A stretch of 64,000 nucleotides of DNA from Undaria pinnatifida (GCA_012845835.1 JABAKD010000016.1:9748121-9812120), one strand, 5' to 3'. Counted from the stretch's first letter, positions 23,239 through 34,619 are shown. Notes: generated by a model from the sequence alone, not told the origin. Numbers and translations: made by a program.

Positions 23239-23982
23239 GACCATTTCTTACACAGTCGGATTTGTCAGTCGAAAACGGCCTTTTTCGACAGAAGCCCAAA
23301 TAGAGCTTTCTTACACAATCGAAAAAGGGCTTTTTCGACTCAACTTTTTTCGACTGAGAATTCCGACTGGCGGATCCAGTCGAAAAACTCAGTCGAAAAA
23401 GTTTTACACGTGTTTTTTGAACCAATCGCATCGTTCATCCTACCACCACACACCCACACGGCCACACGGCCACACACCCATACCAGGTACCACACTGCAG
23501 TATCACACAAGGCGTTGACGCTGGCGTGGCTATCACTGTTGCTTCTCGCAGCAAGTCAGCGTGGCGCATTCCTAGTTCCGCTCGCCAGCAGCGTGTATCA
23601 CACGACGGCAGCAGCGCGCGGTATCGATCCCATGCAGCCAACAACGGCTGCGCCTGCTGTAGCTTTGGCGGCTCTCGGCTGAGTGCAACTCCACGAACGT
23701 AGCTTTGGCGGCTTTCGGCTAAGCCCAAAGCCACCAACTCGCCGGGACGAGGGTTCGTCGAGCCGTTGCTCGTGGAGAAAGCGCGAAGCACAGAGCTGCC
23801 AACCGATTTCGACTGCTGTACAGCAGTACTCCCTCACACCGCCTTTATTAATAAGAAGAGCACAAAAACTATAAAATCGACACGACTGACGATAAGAAGG
23901 ACCAGCAGATTCCAGTCGAAAAAAAGTCCAATCGAAAAGGGGCGTTTTCGACTGGCGGAATCCGACTGTATAAGAAATGGCG
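23239..23982 (+). mobile_element. Harbinger-like MITE, copy 1 (744 bp)
   Basis: Terminal inverted repeats GACCATTTCTTACACAGTCG at the left and the inverse of CGCCATTTCTTATACAGTCG at the right, flanked by the 3-bp direct repeat TAA (23236-23238 and 23983-23985). A TWA target duplication with GGCC-like ends is typical of PIF/Harbinger elements and their Tourist-type MITEs. Inner sub-terminal repeats carry GTCGAAAAA words. No transposase is encoded. A nearly full-length inverted copy lies at 48668-49410. Confidence 0.85.
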
Positions 23983-23985
23983 TAA

Positions 23986-25279
23986 TATACACAGTATTTA
24001 GTTCCACAAATTTACGGAAGGTCGCTATAAAATGGATCCCAACAAGGTTCTACGATACATACCCGGTACTGTTCTTTCCTTTTTCCTTTTTTCTTCTTTT
24101 TTTCGCTTTCTTCTCTCTTCTTTCTTTTCCTTTATCTTCTTTTATTTTCGTTGTTTCCTTTTTCTAATTGACTTGCGTCTGTCGTGCGTATGCGTAGTGA
24201 TATATACTTCGTACCAGGTACGTGTTATTTATACGTGGTAGCCTTTCCTGGGTGGCAAGCGGTATACTTGTACTACGGAGATTCATTGTCAACAGGGGTA
24301 AATGCCTATGGAATCATAACTCTATCAATTCTTCGTCGATAACGGCAAACGATAGCTTGAATTGTTCGCATAAACCTTACGGTCACGGCGCAAAACTAAA
24401 AAATAAACAATACGATGTTCTGGCCGAGATATTGCGAAAATCATGAGAAATTTCCGGTGAGTTTTCTGCAACATGATGAGGCATTTACCCTTGTTAACAA
24501 TGGATCTCCGTTAATGGTCGGTTTTTCCAGGCGCGAGTAATGAAACGTATGCACCGGTATGCACCTGGCACATCGTAGACTGACTCCCGATTTCACTTTT
24601 ATATGTCTCTGGTGGAGGCATGAATTGCGTCAGCTGTGATGTATGCGTGTACCACCTTGGGTTGTTTGTGTTTTTCCCTGGGGTATTCCTCAGCTCCAGA
24701 GTGACTGGAGCCTGTCCCGTGACCACGGACTTGATTATGCGAGTTAATGTGAGAACAACAATATGAGGATACGTAACTACTGGGGGTGTTCCTCGGTGCA
24801 CAAATATAACTGGCATTCACAGGCTGTATGATATCATAATTGTCGCTAAATTATACAAGGTAGCGCTGCTGCTACTGCTGGTGTGCTGATACGTCTACCA
24901 AGGTAAGATACACAATCGTAGCCCGTCGCCGGCGGCACGTAGGCTACTACCCTCTGGTACGCAGGTGCTTGTACCAGCAAAAGTATCATCCAAAGTTAGC
25001 AGGTACCTGGTAGATTTTAGTCAGAGTGCATACCGCCACCAATACAAAAGAAAGCAGGGGAGGGCCACCACGCACAAAATATCCGGACAGAGGTCACCAC
25101 CACAGTTGTAAAGATGGCAAAAGAGACGATCTATGATACTGCCTAAACTCCTGTACTGCTATATTCGTACAGGTCTCATGACGGGTGGCCTGACACCAGT
25201 AATACCATTGCGCTGACAGTCCCTCGCGGTACAGGTACACTTGTGCGTTCTCGTGCAAAGCAAGGTCCCACTGGCCTAC
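23986..25279. other. Gene-less spacer, no repeat family recognised
   Basis: Includes a T/C-rich stretch (24065-24170) and two TACCAGGTA/TACCTGGTA words (24212, 25004). ORFs are short and unsupported. Confidence 0.4.
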
Positions 25280-25367
25280 CTTTCTGTCCCTGCAGTTTCC
25301 CTTTGAACACCACAACCTCGGCCCCAACATCAACGCTCGGTAACCGCGGTCTGGATGTCTCAGACAT
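25280..25367 (-). CDS. Tentative exon, KOW-like stretch
   Basis: A minus-strand ATG at 25367 opens 29 codons ending at a good donor (CAGAAAG/gtaggcc). The peptide includes VGAEVVVFKGKLQGQKG, which resembles a KOW motif (G-x-x-V-x-V-x-x-G-x-x-x-G-x-x-G). An upstream acceptor (gacggacag) 11 bases before the ATG would make it internal instead. It could be the next exon of the 27-29 kb gene on the same strand, but the phases were not linked. Confidence 0.25.
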
Positions 25368-25803
25368 GGTGAGGAAGCTGTCCGTCGTGCAAGTGCTGTG
25401 TACGTACGCCACTCAAAGAAGCACCCCGGGTGGCCTGCTCGCCGCCGAGGGTTTCAATATGTTTGGAAGGATGTTATTAAAAGGGGCTTCGTTCATGCTG
25501 GTTATGCCGCATGCTGGGTACTTGGGCAGCGGGGGGGCAGTCGCTACGCCACTTTGCTGAGGGTTCACTGGCCCGTGGAAGCTACTTAGCCTTTCACCTC
25601 CTCGTGTTGAACTTGTCTGGGGTCCCCGGCATACCTGAAGCGTCTCCCGCGCTCTCTACATGCTTTTTCTTGCAAGAACTTTCTGTTTCAGTCGTCTGGC
25701 TTTCCCTCACCGTGGGACCTCTTGTACCTTCTCTCATCCAATCCTTGATTCACTGGCCACGGGCACGTGGGCATCGTCGCGGAGAGCAATCATCGCAGTT
25801 GAC

Positions 25804-26114
25804 ATGTCGGCATCCACCATGGATGGTGGTGGTGGTGGCGGCGGTGGCGTGGTCCGTCCACGTGTTCCTGTAAGCTCCATCACAGCCTTCGGGCAGGCCT
25901 TGGGCCAGGCGGAACTCCAGGTGAGAGGACAGCAGAGTACGACTCCTAGTTTTTTTTTTTTTTATACACTTCTACTTTCCAGCTTCTTCTGGACAAGCCG
26001 TGGTCACATTCAGGTGTCGTCCCTTCTTTCCCCCCTGGTTCTTGCCTTCAACTTTTATCGCGCATAGGGTTCAGCAATCCCACTGCTGGTCGATTTTTCA
26101 TCGAGTGTTGCTAA
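25804..26114 (+). CDS. Tentative two-exon gene, small Gly-rich start
   Basis: ATG at 25804 begins MSASTMDGGGGGGGG and runs to GQAELQ at 25920, followed by gtgaga. A poly-T tract and ctttccag lead to exon 2 at 25983, in phase, which stops at 26112-26114. The product would be 82 residues with no recognised domain. Donor, pyrimidine tract and acceptor are good. The short length and lack of homology keep confidence low. Confidence 0.35.
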
Positions 26115-26156
26115 CTCACTCTCTCGCGCTTTCCGCAAGTCAATTTGTGCACAAGA

Positions 26157-26262
26157 AAAAGTCCCCTCATACGAGTATGCGCTCGGCGGGGCTCGAACTC
26201 ACGAAACTGACTCATGTCAGGCTCCCGCGGATAACCTGATACGCCACCGGGTCGACCGGTAT
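26157..26262 (-). ncRNA. tRNA-like / SINE-head remnant with Pol III boxes
   Basis: On the minus strand an A-box-like TGGCGTATCAGG is followed 35 bases later by a B-box-like GTTCGAGCC. A T5 run that could end Pol III transcription follows about 30 bases beyond. The flanks do not pair as an acceptor stem, and no 7-base anticodon loop with U33 can be drawn, so it is not a functional tRNA. A tRNA-derived SINE head or a tRNA pseudogene is the likeliest reading. Confidence 0.35.
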
Positions 26263-26299
26263 GAGCGAGGCCAGAACATGAGAAATAGTGTATTTTGTA

Positions 26300-27231
26300 C
26301 AAGGGCTTCGCTCGCGGGCGGCTGGGCGCCGCCCGCTACGCTTGCGGAAGGAGGAATGGACATTCAGTAGGAAAGCGGAAAAGAAGCACAAATGGCGCAA
26401 CTGGCGACTTGAAAATGCCAAGAGGTCCATGTATAGTACAACGGTACAGGATAGAGACGATTATGATTATGAGTTTGTTATTATCATCCATTCGCCCAGT
26501 CCATGATGGACACGTCGGAGGACTTGCTTGGCATATCCTTCCACCTCTCAGGTAGCACCTGTACACTTATTAATAGCTCTCTCTAAGTCGATCATCAATA
26601 ATAAATTATCGCAGTGCATAAACACCAGGCACGCGCTTGTCAAGGATAGAGACAGGAAAACTACCACTTAAGATGTAAAGGAGCGCAGTGCCAGAAAAAA
26701 CCTGCTGGAAGCAGGAACTTGAACGCACACACCGCAAACATGTGAAGTACATTTGTATTCCTGAAAGACGAAGAGCACGCATTTAGGCATAGTTCTCAAA
26801 AAACGATGCTGGTATAATAAACCACAACTTGACGTTCTATAAAGAACGTGCTGTCAACATTGCTTCCGAAGGAGCATGCAGGCTTGCTTGGACTCTTCCT
26901 CCTCAGCGGAGGTACCCAGCACCTTGCACTCTTGTTTTTTTCGATGATCTTGTGGATCTGTCCACAAACGTTGAAGCATGGCGGGAGGACGTCGATGAGT
27001 ATGTGTAAAAAAGTATTCGTGCTTCTCTCCAGCAGACGTCGTAACCATCCAAATTATTGGAGCTCCTTTCGTTGTTAGTAATTGTTGTGGTATTGTTGTA
27101 CTTGCTCTTGGTACTCGGAAAAAGAGCCGCACTTCATAGACCATATCCGCACGCCATCCCCTAGTCTTGAGCAAGAGACATGGATGTCTCGACTCGTGAC
27201 ACATAGGACGCAAGATAAGAGTAGAACGTAC
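26300..27231. other. Spacer, no exon confidently placed
   Basis: Possible minus-strand coding around 26870-27160 (frames with mixed hydrophobic residues), but splice sites could not be paired with the 27232-27399 exon. Confidence 0.3.
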
Positions 27232-28967
27232 CTCGATGTCGAACGCCCTCGTGGCACCGTGGGAATGGAATGCGGGATGTATATCGAGCAAGTGGTCGCC
27301 TGCCTTCTTCAGGAGGTCACCGACCTTGATGTCGCCGGTGCACTTCGTGTTTATGTCCTCGCCGACTTGGCGGCCCTCGGCGGCTGCTTCGCAGGGCTTC
27401 TGCAAACGACAACAACGGATGGGAATACCTTGCGTTCAGTGAATGTTCAAAATAGTAAGGCCACGTAGCTGTCGTCGATTTCCAAAGTTTGAAAGGAAGT
27501 CGTACAATTTAACACTGCTGTTGTAATGAAAGCGGTCGTTTATGGGCAAAGCCCTGCCTGGTACCACAACGTTGCTAACACCTATGAAACCACCACTGGG
27601 ACAGGAACGAACGGGATTCACAGTCGCAACTGGTAAGCGTAAGCCCCGGTATACTGCTATATAAGGACTACCGGCGGAATACCGACAACGAAGGGTAAGA
27701 GACAGTACCCGCTGTATATATTGTTCGGCACTACTCTATTACTGCTGCTATCAACACTATTACGACCGACGTGTACTGCGATTCCTGAAGAGGTTGCGCA
27801 CCCTACTTGTACTCGTTAATACAAAGAGTTCATGTGGTTGTATGAAAAATGAGTAACAGTAATAGTAGTAGTACACCGCGTCACTACATGAACAACTCGC
27901 TAACCCCAATCACGGGACTGCTCTCCAGCATCACCCAGGTTAACTTCAGCTTCTGTTTACTGCTATATATCAACCTCCAGTGTGTACTGCGACTGGTGCT
28001 GAGGTATCATGCTGCTGTGTTATTCATCACTGCATGGACCATTTTTACAACCCTGGCTGACCCCCGTGATGAGACTTGCCCGTTTTCATTGCGTCTTACA
28101 TGTATAGATACCACGTAGTCGTAGTCTTACATCCAAAACGTGTGTTTATATCACAGCACAAAGCGTCACTGCATGGACCACTTGTCCAACCCCCGCTTAC
28201 CCCGATGACGGGACTGCCCCGTACTCGTAGTCGTACATACATGAAGTGTGTTTGGCTGTACGTGTGAAAAAGAAATCGCATCACACAGCGTCACTGCATA
28301 GGTCTACTCGTAGACCTGAGTACTTGTACAATTCCCGCTTATACCCCGATGACGGGACTGCCCCGTATACGTACTCGTACATGCAAAAGTGTGTTTGTAC
28401 GCATGAAAAAGAAATCACAGCACACAACTGCGTAGACAACTGGTACAACATGCTTACCCCGACGACGAGACTGCCCTCCGTGACCACCAAGGCGAACTTG
28501 AGTTTGTTCAGGCTACGCGTCCCCAAGCACAGCTTCCACACCGTGTGGTAGTTCGACCACGCTGGTGTAGCACACACATGCTACAGCAGACGTTGCAGAC
28601 AGGCACACAAGGTCAAACAATGTAAATTCCAATGTGCATCATTATTGGAAACAGGATTCGCTTGAGTTCACCAACACCCAAAACCACATACAGTACTGGT
28701 AGTCTATTGCGCACAACTTGCAGCACACAACTCTCAACATCATCAGCAGTAGTATAGTAGCTGACAGCAAAACATCAAATTCCAACAACACGAAGAAATG
28801 AAACTCACGTTTCGTCAAGCTCTCAGCTCCTTCGTTAGGGACGCCGATCGAAGGTGAATCACAGGTGTCCGCGTCACACCAGTCACACACACGAGGGTTG
28901 TCGCCGCTTCCCCAGTGCTTCTTGTTAAGGTTATGAAAAGCTTGGCACGTGGAAAGGCTCGTCACTC
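27232..28967 (-). CDS. Unrecognised multi-exon gene with a cysteine-rich N part
   Basis: Three exons with canonical borders and matching phases, read downward: 28967-28809 (ctgcag/GAGTG to ACGAAAC/gtgagt), 28561-28458 (caccag/CGTGG to GTCGGG/gtaagc) and 27399-27232 (tttgcag/AAGCC to ATCGAG/gtacgt). Exon a contains a Cys-rich PRVCDWCDADTC. Exon b reads NYHTVWKLCLGTRSLNKLKF. Exon c contains AFHSHGATRAFDIE. No family recognised. Upstream, 29187-28969 encodes DWPCPSKGCDGF and DAVCDTC, which may be a zinc-binding exon in a frame that does not join simply. Downstream exons are not assigned. The intron after exon b is filled with copies of its own donor. Confidence 0.55.
27900..28457 (-). repeat. 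Ladder of decoy splice donors after exon 28561-28458
   Basis: The exon end GGCAGTCTCGTCGTCGGG/gtaagc is repeated downstream on the minus strand near 28350, 28200, 28065 and 27915. Unit length is about 115-155 bp. The junction word in the copies is GGGGTATAAGC, GGGGTAAGC (intact), GGGGGTCAGC and GGGGTTAGC. Shared intron parts include GGTCCATGCAGTGACGC and ACACACTT. The most distant copy also keeps exon-like bases before the junction (encoding LKLTWV against LKFALV). Confidence 0.7.
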
Positions 28968-29548
28968 CTGCAGGTGTCGCAGACAGCGTCCTGGGAACTC
29001 CTGTTTTTCCTATTTCGTGCGATGAGGAAGCCGTCACAACCCTTGCTCGGGCACGGCCAATCAGGATTGCCAGAAGAAGCTGAGTCCCGTTCTTGCCCGA
29101 CCAGCTTCCACACGCCTGATCCTGAACCTCCACCACCCCCACTGTTGGCGGAGCCTCCTCCCGCACTAGCCTTGGTCCGCTTCGCAAATTTCAACTTCAA
29201 ATTGTTATTGCCGATCCGGCAAATTTCAAATTCAAATTGTTTGCAGCCGTCAACGGCAATTCCCTCCCAACAGCCAGCAATCGGCCAACTTCGAAAGTAA
29301 AAGTACAAAAAAGAAGTTGCTGAAAAAGCAAAAAAAAAATATCAGAGAGCAAGCAGTAAAGATCAGAGAATAATGAGAGCTAAGTAAGAATGAGACTAGG
29401 GAAAGCAAGGAAGGCAAGGAACTTCGGGACGGTTCTTTTCCCCAGCAACTAATTTTCTTTTCGGCAATTACGGGCTGAGAAGGGCTGAGAGGGGGGAGGA
29501 TATGCCGAGCGAGACGTCCGAGGGGGGCGAGGTCTAGATATATAGTTT

Positions 29549-29730
29549 TATTTTGCTTTCGAAGTTGTATCATATTATTGCGCACCCCCCCCTCGGAGCA
29601 CGGGGGGGCGGAGAGAGGGACAGGCCCCCGGGGCTGCTCCAACAGCAACCCCACGCTATCGTCCGTAACCCTGAGTCAAGTTCCATCCCAACTGGCACTG
29701 TCGAGCTTTCGACGCCAGCCAGCCTCCACT
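29549..29730 (-). repeat. B2, right terminal split direct repeat
   Basis: 182 bp copy of B1 with a duplicated CCAG. It is separated from A2 by about 635 bp that holds two 25-bp copies of CGCACCTCCAGC(G/T)TGGAGAC at 30011 and 30144 and no gene. Confidence 0.9.
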
Positions 29731-30365
29731 GAGAGACTCAAAATAAACATGGTACTCAGCACAAACACAAACGGGCACATGTAACGCCAATATCATATAC
29801 TAAAGGAGTACCATAATATATAAATGACGCCCGTATACATATGTAATTCACGGCCCAAGACGCACTATTACGGACAAACTCTCTCCTGCAGTTTAAGATT
29901 GCGCCAATACTGAGCTAAGTGTGGGACCAAACCACTGCGCCTGCTCATTAGCATTCGTCATCACACCACATCTGCACAGCATAGTGCAAATTCCATACGG
30001 GGAAGAATGGACGCACCTCCAGCGTGGAGACATGCGTGCATGTTCGCGAATCACGGTAGCAAACCGACATCGCACCAACGCCTGCATTGCACAATGCAGC
30101 TCCCCGAAGGAGAAAAAAAAAAATAAAAAAAATAGGAAGGGCGCACCTCCAGCTTGGAGACGTGCGCGCGCTACTCTGATGACACAAACAGGACTCCTGA
30201 GCACCACACGTAAATAAAAATTAAACGCGCAATCTACGACACCCGGGCGGCTGGATACCGCCCCCTAGTTACGTGTATCTAACAGCAACGAACACTCTCC
30301 CGCGTTGCTGCGACCGTCTCAGTCCCCTTCCACTGACGCCCTCAAAAGCACGGGCGGGTGGGTGG

Positions 30366-30601
30366 GAAATCAGCCAGTCTATCACACCTTGACCTTGTCT
30401 TGCTGACGATGCTCCTCTCTTCTCTGCGTGCTTCGCTTGCTAATCAGCAACACGACAAACTGATCCAAGGTTCCCTTTGCTATACCAGGACAAGTACAAG
30501 TAACCACCCGCGTTGATCTCATTGGTCAACGTGCAGTAACCCCAAACTTCTTCCGTACATACAAAACCCTTATTTTCTCGTGCCTCGATAATAATACGCT
30601 T
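30366..30601 (-). repeat. A2, internal split direct repeat
   Basis: 236 bp identical to A1. It lies 2 bp from B1, so B1-A2 has the structure of joined element ends. Confidence 0.93.
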
Positions 30602-30603
30602 TG

Positions 30604-30781
30604 TATTTTGCTTTCGAAGTTGTATCATATTATTGCGCACCCCCCCCTCGGAGCACGGGGGGGCGGAGAGAGGGACAGGCCCCCGGGGCTGCTCCAACAG
30701 CAACCCCACGCTATCGTCCGTAACCCTGAGTCAAGTTCCATCCCAACTGGCACTGTCGAGCTTTCGACGCCAGCCTCCACT
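30604..30781 (-). repeat. B1, internal split direct repeat
   Basis: 178 bp matching B2 (29549-29730). The only difference seen is one CCAG unit at the inner end. Includes a C7 run mirrored by a G7 run (hairpin-prone CCCCTCGGAGCACGGGG). Confidence 0.92.
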
Positions 30782-30933
30782 AATGGTATTTGGCTCAGCT
30801 TACGGACGCATTGCGTCCCTTCCCTACCCCCTTTGCTGTACCCCTAGGGTGCGCACGTCAAGATCCAACTTCTTTCTATCCGCTTGGCACAAATGATGAG
30901 GCTGCGTACCAGCTGAAATAGTTACGTCGACTT

Positions 30934-32052
30934 CTATCCCTCCAGCTTTGGAATGGGGTTAACTTGCCCCCAATCCGTACCCTGCCCCGGCTGGATCCCG
31001 TTACCCATCCCCTCCTGGGCCATTAAATTTGCTACCCGGCTGGCATCCTTCCCGTGGCTACGAACGTACGCCTTATAAGCATCAGACGCCCACCGACCCT
31101 CCCGTTGCAACGTCTCTGGGGAGGCACCCCCTGCCGATAAGTGCGTTGCGCCCCCAATCCTAAGGGAGTGCAAGGCGTACTCATCCGCCCGCACGCCCGC
31201 CAACGCAACCACTTCTCGCAGGGCTACCGTCGCTTGTTGTTTCGTCCACATAGACCATCTACCACCACCACTGCCGTACGCTACGAGGGGCGCCGACGAA
31301 GGCAAAAACAAATAACAAGACATCAACTCGAGCATAAGATCGACAGCACCGCCACCAGCCCCTACGGGCCTTGGTGAACCAACCCGAACGCGCGAAATAA
31401 CCGCCCCTTTTCGCAACTGGTCGCCCTTAGACCCACGGAATCGAACCTCGACGCGGTCGGCTGTTGACCATTGCGCCACCCCCAACTGTACCCGACCGCG
31501 AAAGAAAGCCACGTCTGCCCGCCGTAAACAATACGTTTCGTGGATGCGCGACCGGGTTTCCGCGAACATTTCGGACGCGCGGGTCAAAAAACAAAACGAC
31601 GCACACAACGCAAGCCACAACACGCGTCCCCCGTTACGCCAGGCAGGGATTAAAGTTTCGCCAGCAAGCAACATAGCCCATGACACTGGCCGACGCACGG
31701 TCGCCTGATTACCCACTTCGGCATGCGAGCGCGCCGCACCTTTGAGGGCGCTCGCGATGACGGGGTGAGTAGTGTCGAGCTCGAAACCGCGTGAAATGCG
31801 ATGAAAAAACTTTATGGCCGACAAATGGCTTTCGATAGTCGCCGAGCGCAATTTCTTCGTAGCGAACGCGTATGCTACGTATTCGAACAAATGCCACACG
31901 TTAGTCATATCGTCAATGCCGCGATCAAGAAATACGGGAACACCAGAACGTACCCGAAAGTCTACCCATGCTCCAAAATGCCCCAAATAAGCTCGTTCAG
32001 TCGAGGCCGCAACGGCGTGCCGCACGAGTCCGAGGCCAACACCGAAGTACAT
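30934..32052 (-). CDS. Tyrosine recombinase of the Ngaro-like element
   Basis: 372 residues from ATG 32052 (the frame is open a little further up). It joins circular cDNA into the genome by phage-integrase-type chemistry. Box I arginine is in LTRASEMFAE. Box II is HSLRIGGATHLSAGG with the HxxR pair. GRWASD and the nucleophile tyrosine in YKAYVRSH follow. Length and motif spacing fit DIRS-order recombinases. ORF intact, stop at 30934-30936, followed after about 150 bp by B1. Confidence 0.93.
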   Translation of the reverse strand: MYFGVGLGLVRHAVAASTERAYLGHFGAWVDFRVRSGVPVFLDRGIDDMTNVWHLFEYVAYAFATKKLRSATIESHLSAIKFFHRISRGFELDTTHPVIASALKGAARSHAEVGNQATVRRPVSWAMLLAGETLIPAWRNGGRVLWLALCASFCFLTRASEMFAETRSRIHETYCLRRADVAFFRGRVQLGVAQWSTADRVEVRFRGSKGDQLRKGAVISRVRVGSPRPVGAGGGAVDLMLELMSCYLFLPSSAPLVAYGSGGGRWSMWTKQQATVALREVVALAGVRADEYALHSLRIGGATHLSAGGASPETLQREGRWASDAYKAYVRSHGKDASRVANLMAQEGMGNGIQPGQGTDWGQVNPIPKLEG

Positions 32053-34598
32053 AGAGAAATGCCGATGGTCCCCAGTTCCCGAACCTGCCACGGGATGTTG
32101 GGACGAACGGCGCGCAAATTATCAAGAACGGAGCCGCGATCCCAGCGAGAGATACCATCGGCGGCCTCGTTGTGGACACCACGCACATGCGTGGCCTCGA
32201 AATGCCATCCGGATGACACTTCGAGAACGCCGAGAAGACGCATGAGGGCACCGGAACGCGGTTCCAGCCCCCCCCGACACCGCCGCACCCAATGCACGGC
32301 GGCCTCGTTGTCTCCCCGCAGCAAAACACAATCTCCCGTCGCTGACGGTCGATCGGCACACGAAGACACTAGGACAAAGGCCGACACAACCATGCCCAAA
32401 AGTTCAAGCACGTTGATCGATAAGTCGTCCACCCCGCGGACGAACTTACTCGAGCCGCAAAACCGCGACTGTTCCAGGGCTGTGAGATCATAGCGCCAGT
32501 AAACACCGGTTTCGAGACAATATCCCCCGACGGCGGTTTTGGACGCGTCCGAGAACAACGTACGTTGTGCCGGGCGCTCCAACAAATTATACATCGGCGC
32601 CGACAGCACCCCGCCGCGCGCGTCAAGACCTTTGACCACAAACCACCGCCAGAACTCGAGATCCGCATGGAACTCGGGCCCAAGGGCCACACGCCGCCCC
32701 GGATTGGCCATTCGGCCAGCGAATTGATCACCGGCAGCGATGCGCGGCATCCCAACCGAAGCCAACAAACGATGCACGAAGAAAGAACCGGGACGAACTG
32801 CAAACGAGATGTGCATGAGGAAGCCCGCCAACTGCGACACCTGCTTCGCTGAAGCATGGTTGCGAGTCGAGGGCCACTCCGCTAAAAGCACGCGCAACTT
32901 GAGGCGCTTATGTGGCGGTGCCGTCACCGTAAGCGCCTCTGTATCCACCAACCAGCCCAGCACCTCGAGACGCGTGTCCCAGTTAGTGATTTTGCTGGCG
33001 GACAACAGCGGAGGGTCGGACGCGCCACGTACGCCCAACAAGCGAAAATGGTCCGACGCCAATGACTGCACAGCCCGCATACAGCGACGACCGTCCGGCC
33101 ACCACTGAACCTCGACAAGAATGCCATCGTCTACGTAGTACCGCACGAAAAAACGACTCCCGGCGTAGCCGCCGCTACCGGATACGGTTCGACAATCGCG
33201 AGGGAGGGACGTCACTGAACCCCCCCGCGGCGGGGCAAGACGCACGTGTCCGACGGCAGCCGCCCCTTGTGGGGAAACAGCCGCATTTTGAAACGTAGAG
33301 TGGGTGTGGGAATGTTCCAGCGCAGACGCCATTAGCCCCCAGAACCCGGGACTATTACGCCACCCGAATTGCAAGCGAAGATCCACAACTACGTATTCGC
33401 CCATCGCGTACCCAAACACCGGCGCCCCTACCGGGTCAACTAAAACTTGACGATAGGCGTCTTTCACGTCAACGCGGCAGAGGACGATTCGAGCTGTGGG
33501 ACCGTGCAACTGCCGCAAAAACAACACCCTTAACAACACATCCCGAAATACATGACCGAGCTCGCAGGAGGGGGCGGAGGAAAAATCGGTATCGTCGTTA
33601 ACGCTGGAGTGGCCGCCCGCGCGCGCAAATGTGAGATCGTGGATGATGCGAAACTTAGGCTTAAGCACGACGGCCAATGGCGAGACACGTAAACCCGGAA
33701 TATCGGCGGCGGAACTTAACTTGAACACCAAAGCCCGACCGTGCCCAACGTCAGAACATATCTTTTGGTGAACAGCAACGGCATGGGGGGCGACGCTCGG
33801 GTGGTTACCGTATGCAAGCTCCGCAGCCAGATTACCCCCCCGCGCAACACACACCGGGGAACCCGGTGCCAAGACGCGGAGCAGCTGGTCAACACGAGGG
33901 AAGTTCTTGACGGTACCAAACCAATGACGAACGATGTGAGGATGAATATGGGGGGCAATGCGATCGGATCCGACAGCGGACGTAAACAATTTAACACTGC
34001 CGGCACAAGCATGCAAAAGAGACGACCCCGCACTGGCAACCACATCGAGAGTCGCGGAACCTGTTGACGATACCGACCGCAATACGCTATCCTGCGCGAC
34101 GCGCCACGCCTCAACCGCCGAATCCAACTGCGCGTGCGCGCGCTCGCCGTCGGTCGAGCCGTGCCCGCACCCCCATCCACAACCCGAAAGTCGCATACGT
34201 TCGCTATGATTAACTGTGTCTCCGCGCGCGCCCGAGACACCTGTTCCTACAATGCGCGCCGAAACTACCGTACACGCCCGCGCGCGCTCCCCGTGGTCAC
34301 CTCTATTTCCGAATATGACGGATCCCGGAGCAACAGGTACACGCTCTCGCCCAACGCCGCCTTCGCTCGCCAGCGCCTCCAACGCCCGCCCCCGCAACCC
34401 GCCCGGGACGCCACGGGCTGCGGGTACGGTCGGCGCTCCGTCAACGCCGACCGTTGACGCAACCCCCCCATCAACCGCCAACGTCGCCGCCGCGCCCCCC
34501 GAGGCTGGACCCAAAACGCGGCCGCCACGCTCCATTGTTGACGCAGCCGCTACCTCCACCGCCGGCGCAGCAGATGTGCCCGCAAAGGTTGGCCCCAC
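31962..34598 (-). CDS. Reverse transcriptase - RNase H polyprotein
   Basis: 879 codons from the first codon after the open stretch. The first true ATG is at about 34535. The N third is Ala/Gly/Val-rich and unassigned. The RT core shows LCRVDVKDAYRQVLVD, LQFGWRNSPGFWGLMASALE and the catalytic YVDD (33126-33137). RNase H follows with TLFSDASKTAVGGYCLE, INVLELLGM, LLRGDNEAAVHW and HNEAADGISRW, giving the D-E-D set. The frame is intact. It overlaps the recombinase ORF by about 90 bases in another frame and is in the same frame as gag across a single UGA. It synthesises cDNA from element RNA. Confidence 0.93.
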   Translation of the reverse strand: MGPTFAGTSAAPAVEVAAASTMERGGRVLGPASGGAAATLAVDGGVASTVGVDGAPTVPAARGVPGGLRGRALEALASEGGVGRERVPVAPGSVIFGNRGDHGERARACTVVSARIVGTGVSGARGDTVNHSERMRLSGCGWGCGHGSTDGERAHAQLDSAVEAWRVAQDSVLRSVSSTGSATLDVVASAGSSLLHACAGSVKLFTSAVGSDRIAPHIHPHIVRHWFGTVKNFPRVDQLLRVLAPGSPVCVARGGNLAAELAYGNHPSVAPHAVAVHQKICSDVGHGRALVFKLSSAADIPGLRVSPLAVVLKPKFRIIHDLTFARAGGHSSVNDDTDFSSAPSCELGHVFRDVLLRVLFLRQLHGPTARIVLCRVDVKDAYRQVLVDPVGAPVFGYAMGEYVVVDLRLQFGWRNSPGFWGLMASALEHSHTHSTFQNAAVSPQGAAAVGHVRLAPPRGGSVTSLPRDCRTVSGSGGYAGSRFFVRYYVDDGILVEVQWWPDGRRCMRAVQSLASDHFRLLGVRGASDPPLLSASKITNWDTRLEVLGWLVDTEALTVTAPPHKRLKLRVLLAEWPSTRNHASAKQVSQLAGFLMHISFAVRPGSFFVHRLLASVGMPRIAAGDQFAGRMANPGRRVALGPEFHADLEFWRWFVVKGLDARGGVLSAPMYNLLERPAQRTLFSDASKTAVGGYCLETGVYWRYDLTALEQSRFCGSSKFVRGVDDLSINVLELLGMVVSAFVLVSSCADRPSATGDCVLLRGDNEAAVHWVRRCRGGLEPRSGALMRLLGVLEVSSGWHFEATHVRGVHNEAADGISRWDRGSVLDNLRAVRPNIPWQVRELGTIGISLCTSVLASDSCGTPLRPRLNELIWGILEHG

Positions 34599-34619
34599 CA
34601 GGCGGCAGGGCCCGTGTCT

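Noticed and set aside
26157-26262. Functional tRNA gene
   Set aside because: A- and B-box-like words exist, but the acceptor and anticodon stems do not pair and U33 is absent.
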